From: UBA1081 sp045537555
GTDB lineage: Bacteria > Bacillota > Clostridia > Oscillospirales > Acutalibacteraceae
Reading direction: 5' to 3'
Assembly: GCA_045537555.1 (NCBI GenBank)
Contig: JAZSPR010000146.1
Coordinates: 1-64,000, forward strand
Length of the DNA stretch: 64,000 bases
The notes beneath the pieces are model-generated. The model was not told the DNA's origin and searched no databases. It worked only from the letters and a program-made list of their open reading frames with translations. Each line of letters starts with the position of its first letter. Within the stretch, counting starts at the first letter, position 1. Below, one piece after another: positions 61,170 to 64,000 of the stretch. The translations under genes were made by a program, and so were the position numbers.

Positions 61170-61242
61170 TTTTTTTGTCACACCTTATTTATATTATAAT
61201 ATTGAACTTTGTTTGTTCTGCTGAAATTATAATATAGACGAA

Positions 61243-61305
61243 AAAAGACTATTGACAATTACTCGGAAAATGACTATTATTTATTTAGACGGTAAATGAG
61301 TATTT
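61243..61305 (+). promoter_or_regulatory. Phage operon promoter with three operator-like repeats
   Basis: TTGACA (61252-61257) and TATTAT (61275-61280) have a 17-base spacer. The repeats AAAGACTATT, AAATGACTATT and AAATGAGTATT begin about 25-26 bases apart and overlap the -35 box, the -10 box and the start region. They suit a repressor such as the adjacent XRE protein. Confidence 0.65.
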
Positions 61306-61323
61306 TTTTTCGAGGTGATAAAA

Positions 61324-61494
61324 ATGTCAAAGTATAAAAAGCCTGTAATGTTAGTAATGGAAGAAGAAGGAGCAAAGGAAATTATTTATATTCTTGAGAA
61401 TATAACTAATGAAGAATGCTCATCAATTACAGCAGAAGAGTTTAATACACTATGTAATTTTGTTGAAGCATTAAAAATGAAATTTGATATGTAA
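61324..61494 (+). CDS. Small phage protein of unknown function (56 residues)
   Basis: Starts after GAGGTG with 6-base spacing. The residues are mainly helical and acidic (VMEEEGAKEIIYILENIT, SSITAEEFNTL). No family is recognised. First gene of the rightward phage operon. Confidence 0.6.
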   Translation: MSKYKKPVMLVMEEEGAKEIIYILENITNEECSSITAEEFNTLCNFVEALKMKFDM

Positions 61495-61500
61495 TGAAAT

Positions 61501-61665
61501 ATGGATGAATTTATTTCTAAATGTGTGAAAATGGCTGATATATTTGCGAAAATCAACGATAAAGCAAAGATTCGTAAAATATTAACGGAAGACGAATACG
61601 ATTTGTTTATTGAGATGTTCAATGTATATTCAGCCTTTCAAAATAGTCAAAAAACCAAAAAGTAA
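61501..61665 (+). CDS. Small phage protein of unknown function (54 residues)
   Basis: An ATG 6 bases after the previous stop, without its own clear ribosome site, suggesting coupled translation. Helical, with DEFISKCVKMADIFAKIND and DEYDLFIEMFNVYSAF. No family is recognised. Confidence 0.5.
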   Translation: MDEFISKCVKMADIFAKINDKAKIRKILTEDEYDLFIEMFNVYSAFQNSQKTKK

Positions 61666-61679
61666 AGGAGAAAAAACAA

Positions 61680-61916
61680 ATGAGTGAAATTATCGGTGTT
61701 AAAAAAGTTGACTATGTAAGCAAGAGAACAGGGAAGCAGGTGTCAGGCTTTACGCTTTGGACACAATACGAACGTAAAGACGTTGAAGGTTTTGCATGTG
61801 ATGAAATCTTTGTTTCTCTTGAGAGGATTTCCGCAATCCCGAAAGTCGGGGACTTCGTTGAAGTGTATTATAACAAATTCGGCTCTGTCGAATCAGTTAT
61901 GATAAATGAAAGCTGA
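61680..61916 (+). CDS. Candidate phage ssDNA-binding protein (pV-like)
   Basis: 78 residues, probably all beta: GVKKVDYVSKRTGKQVSGF, TLWTQYERKDVEGFACDEIF and PKVGDFVEVYYNKFGSVESV. The length, beta content, position just before the coat gene and aromatic/basic mix fit the G5P-like single-stranded DNA-binding proteins of filamentous phages. There is no detectable sequence proof. AAAGGAG precedes the ATG. Confidence 0.6.
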   Translation: MSEIIGVKKVDYVSKRTGKQVSGFTLWTQYERKDVEGFACDEIFVSLERISAIPKVGDFVEVYYNKFGSVESVMINES

Positions 61917-61934
61917 AGAAGGGAGGATTTCTAA

Positions 61935-62255
61935 ATGGATAACAAAATGACAAAAAGTAACCTGAAAGTAAGCTTGAAAAAGAGTTTTAAACCCATTTTT
62001 GCAACGGCTCTTGTCATTATGACAATGCTGACAATCGGTGTTGTAGCTTTTGCGGCAGAGGGTACTCCTGTTGCTTATGCAGATTTTGAAAGTATTTTCA
62101 CGGCTCTGCAGGGACAGATTTCTGTAAGTACAATTGTCGGTGTTCTTGCTGCTGTTACAGGTGCCTGTGTCGGTCTTGTCTTTATGTGGTGGGGACTTCG
62201 CAAAGTTGTTGCAATGCTTATGTCTGCATTCCGTAAAGGTAAAATGTCTGTATAA
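61935..62255 (+). CDS. Major coat protein, pVIII-like
   Basis: 106 residues. A long signal peptide with a basic n-region and hydrophobic core ends VVAFA (residue 40). The mature part of about 66 residues has an acidic N-terminus (AEGTPVAYADFES), one membrane helix (about 64-88) and a basic end (RKVV...FRKGKMSV). This charge layout is the hallmark of inovirus pVIII, whose basic end faces the ssDNA. GGGAGGA lies 7 bases upstream, a strong site fitting a highly made protein. A terminator follows. Confidence 0.8.
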   Translation: MDNKMTKSNLKVSLKKSFKPIFATALVIMTMLTIGVVAFAAEGTPVAYADFESIFTALQGQISVSTIVGVLAAVTGACVGLVFMWWGLRKVVAMLMSAFRKGKMSV

Positions 62256-62274
62256 ACAGATAATTGAAAATTTT

Positions 62275-62303
62275 GGCGGTGGGTGGAACTCACCGCCATA
62301 TTT
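62275..62303 (+). terminator. Terminator between coat and zot genes
   Basis: GGCGGTG / CACCGCC with a 9-base loop and tail ATATTTTAT. Ff phages also have a terminator straight after gene VIII, keeping coat mRNA high and assembly genes low. Confidence 0.72.
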
Positions 62304-62321
62304 TATAAGGAGTGTTTTGTT

Positions 62322-63035
62322 ATGTCTGAAATTAAAGAATTTACTGCAGGCAGTTTAAATCCAAAGAAAATTATTGATACATTTACCTACAAAATACGAT
62401 TTGCACGTGATAACCCTGATTATTTCTATCCTGCAGGTATATGGGTCTTTACAGGACCGCAGGGGAGTGGAAAAACACTTTCTGCAGTTCAATGTCTGCA
62501 GAAAATTTGTAAACGTTATCCTAAAGCAATTGTTTGTACAAATATGGAAGTAAAAGGAATTGAAAATACAATTATTGAATTTACTGACTATAGTCAGTTA
62601 TCAGAGCTTTCAAACGGAGTAGAGGGAGTTATTTTCTTTCTTGATGAAATTCATATTTTATGGAATTCTCTTGAAAGTAAAGATATACCCATTTCAGAAA
62701 TGGCTTGTTTTTGTCAGATGCGTAAAAACAGAAGAGTTATCATCGGAACAAGTCAGGTATATAACAGAATAACAAAGCCAATCAGAGAACAGTTACAGTA
62801 TCTGATTGACTGTAAAAATTTCTTTGATTGTATTCAGGTCAATACGCTTCTTGACCCTGCAGATGCAATTGAACAGAACGGTCATGTGCAATGTCGTTCT
62901 CTCGGAACTCAGATATGGTTTCATAGTCCTGATTTGTATAAGTCATATGAAACATTAAATAAAATCAGTCGTATTGAACGTAAAGAAAAGACAAATGAAA
63001 GGCAGGTGGGGAAGTATGTACGAGCTCGCCATTAA
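62322..63035 (+). CDS. Zot/pI-family phage assembly ATPase
   Basis: 237 residues. Walker A is GPQGSGKTLS (about 44-53) and Walker B IFFLDEIH (about 106-113), with a sensor-like RKNRRVIIGTSQVYNRITKP (about 134). These are the features of the zonular occludens toxin family, in filamentous phages the pI protein that drives extrusion. The usual C-terminal membrane helix is not in this chain. The next gene, overlapping by 20 bases, encodes a small membrane protein. AAGGAG precedes the chosen ATG. The toxin name does not imply toxicity. Confidence 0.85.
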   Translation: MSEIKEFTAGSLNPKKIIDTFTYKIRFARDNPDYFYPAGIWVFTGPQGSGKTLSAVQCLQKICKRYPKAIVCTNMEVKGIENTIIEFTDYSQLSELSNGVEGVIFFLDEIHILWNSLESKDIPISEMACFCQMRKNRRVIIGTSQVYNRITKPIREQLQYLIDCKNFFDCIQVNTLLDPADAIEQNGHVQCRSLGTQIWFHSPDLYKSYETLNKISRIERKEKTNERQVGKYVRARH

Positions 63036-63156
63036 TTGCATGACAGAACTGTTGACGGTTGCTATTCCTATTGCGATTGTCTTTGAACTTGGCAACCTGA
63101 TTGTCGGTACGTTTATGAGAGCAGCATTCGGAGGTAAGTTATGGTTCGGAAAGTAA
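63016..63156 (+). CDS. Small membrane protein, minor-coat-like
   Basis: 46 residues with one membrane helix (about 12-33) and a basic end (KLWFGK). The AGGTG site lies 7 bases before the ATG, within the end of zot. Size and location fit pVII/pIX-type minor coat proteins or a split-off pI membrane part. Confidence 0.6.
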   Translation: MYELAINCMTELLTVAIPIAIVFELGNLIVGTFMRAAFGGKLWFGK

Positions 63157-63644
63157 TCTGTACTTCTGCTGTTGTGCTGTTGCTGTTTTGCGTAGCAACA
63201 GCAACAGCATCAGCTGAAGATGTTTATGAAGGTACTATTTCAAGTACATTTTATTCTATAGCTGAAGAAATACCGATTTCACCACTTGATGATTATGTAT
63301 TTTTTCGTTCAACACAGTATAACTATGTTCTTCTTGTTGGTGATATTGAGTATTCTCGTAATAAGTTTTCTCTTGTTTCTGACGGAAAAATTTATACTAT
63401 AACTCAGGCTTCAGGAACGGGTTATTCATCGTCACATTATAAATATACTGTTTCTGATGTATCAAGTTATACCGTAAATACAAATGGAATTCTTGTTTAT
63501 TCAAATCTTGGTGGTTATCCTGATTTATATAAAGATGAAATATTTGATTTTATGACAATGTTTCTTTTGTTAATTATAGGTTTGTGTGCCTTTATACGCC
63601 CCATATTTGCATTTACAATGCGATTGAAAGGAAGATATGTGTGA
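63141..63644 (+). CDS. Secreted membrane-anchored phage protein
   Basis: 167 residues. Signal peptide 1-25 (ending TASA), a roughly 100-residue Ser/Tyr-rich extracytoplasmic part and a C-terminal transmembrane helix (about 134-155) followed by Arg/Lys. The layout is like pIII or pVI minor coat proteins at the virion tip, but there is no recognised family. GGAGG lies 6 bases upstream, and it overlaps the previous gene by 16 bases. Confidence 0.65.
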   Translation: MVRKVICTSAVVLLLFCVATATASAEDVYEGTISSTFYSIAEEIPISPLDDYVFFRSTQYNYVLLVGDIEYSRNKFSLVSDGKIYTITQASGTGYSSSHYKYTVSDVSSYTVNTNGILVYSNLGGYPDLYKDEIFDFMTMFLLLIIGLCAFIRPIFAFTMRLKGRYV

Positions 63645-64000
63645 AAAAGATATTCTGTATTTTAACGGTTGTAGTCCTTATTTTTGCACTTGCTGTTACA
63701 TCGTTTGCATATTATCCGATTGTATCTGTAAAGTCTTCAGATTGGGATATTATTACTCGTAATATGACTTCTTGTGTATATCCTAAAATTACCGAACGAT
63801 TTAATGAAATTGTGTATCAATATGCTGAATTAAATGGAGAAACTTATTATTATTCATATAACGATGTATGGGATTATCCGTGGGTTAGCGAATCAACATT
63901 TAATATACCTGCTTTAAATTTTGATAAATCAGGTATGGCATTCGGTGATGAACCTACAGATACAATTGTATTTTCTTCAGGATATGATATTTATGTTGCA
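63641..64000 (+). CDS. Secreted phage protein, 3' end cut by the window
   Basis: The first 120 residues are visible. Start is GTG overlapping the previous stop (GTGTGA), with AAAGGA about 8 bases upstream. A signal peptide of 23 residues (ending SFA) is followed by a Tyr-rich secreted segment. Likely another virion-tip or adsorption protein, inferred from position. Confidence 0.6.
   Translation, partial: MKKIFCILTVVVLIFALAVTSFAYYPIVSVKSSDWDIITRNMTSCVYPKITERFNEIVYQYAELNGETYYYSYNDVWDYPWVSESTFNIPALNFDKSGMAFGDEPTDTIVFSSGYDIYVA

Larger units (their letters stand above)
60886..64000 (+). mobile_element. Filamentous phage (inovirus)-like prophage, partial
   Basis: The left limit is approximate and the right end is outside the window. 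The gene string is repressor, two small ORFs, pV-like protein, pVIII-like coat, terminator, Zot/pI ATPase, a 46-residue membrane peptide and two signal-peptide proteins. This order and size range are those of inoviruses: ssDNA-binding protein, coat, minor coats and a Zot-domain assembly ATPase. The replication gene, integrase or dif site are not visible here. Inoviruses are mostly known from Gram-negative hosts; Clostridia examples are few. Confidence 0.8.

Noticed and set aside
62322..63035. Reading the Zot-domain gene as a toxin
   Set aside because: The conserved part is the ATPase shared with phage pI; the toxin activity of Vibrio Zot resides in a C-terminal region that is absent here.

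Overview
The window is AT-rich DNA from a spore-forming, anaerobic member of the Clostridia, most likely an Oscillospiraceae/Ruminococcaceae-type gut bacterium. The pointers are stage II sporulation protein R, an IspH–ribosomal S1 fusion typical of Clostridia, a rubrerythrin, a dockerin-bearing secreted protein, clostridial pyr gene order with pyrI, strong AGGAGG/GAGGTG ribosome sites, frequent TTG/GTG starts and many sharp TTGACA-17-TATAAT promoters. The assignment is inferred from gene content; no 16S gene is present.

Layout. 0–4.7 kb (minus): DivIVA-like protein, PiT phosphate transporter, DUF47 partner and PcrA helicase. 4.8–17 kb: alpha/beta hydrolases, MscS, a HAD phosphatase on a probably leaderless transcript, spoIIR, ispE, a PHP-family phosphatase, murC, a secreted beta-helix protein, tRNA-Met/Ile(CAT) and tRNA-Trp followed by a hairpin-rich non-coding stretch, then DUF6440, GNAT and Ntn-hydrolase genes. 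17–21 kb (minus): BaiN-like flavoprotein, cmk, ispH-rpsA. 21.2–25.9 kb (plus): a tyrosine-phosphorylation module (CpsB-type phosphatase, Ig-like membrane protein, two BY-kinase-like Wzz proteins, the second with a 20-tyrosine tail) without any glycosyltransferase. 26–31.6 kb (minus): a flavin reductase–rubredoxin–rubrerythrin fusion with a PerR/Fur-like palindrome at its promoter, a Cys-rich protein, a Gfo/Idh oxidoreductase, a YbaK editing protein and a GPH sugar symporter. 31.7–39.8 kb (plus): LCP-like protein, transglutaminase, folE, lipoprotein, uvrB and uvrA in one run. 39.8–45.5 kb (plus): pyrC-K-D-F-E-B-I behind a structured leader. 45.6–53.1 kb (minus): FHA protein, FtsW/RodA, class B PBP, then an ABC transporter with a very large FtsX-type permease. 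53.2–60.3 kb: galM, a dockerin protein, DUF1292, a LacX-like epimerase and a subtilase.

The most distinctive region is the right end. After about 600 bases of promoter- and hairpin-rich non-coding DNA comes an XRE-type repressor with a divergent promoter overlapped by direct repeats, two very small ORFs, a pV-like small protein, a pVIII-like major coat protein (signal peptide, acidic N-terminus, one membrane segment, basic C-terminus), a hairpin terminator, a Zot/pI ATPase and three small membrane or secreted proteins, the last cut off by the window. This gene order matches a filamentous phage (inovirus) prophage in a Gram-positive host. The replication gene and the right end are not in the window, and the left end is not fixed.

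Other points worth attention are an internal ribosome site in the rubrerythrin fusion, a kinase/substrate-like split in the BY-kinase pair, a dockerin protein whose lipase-like serine is replaced, a terminator hairpin embedded in a small coding sequence, and GC-rich hairpin elements near 57 kb.
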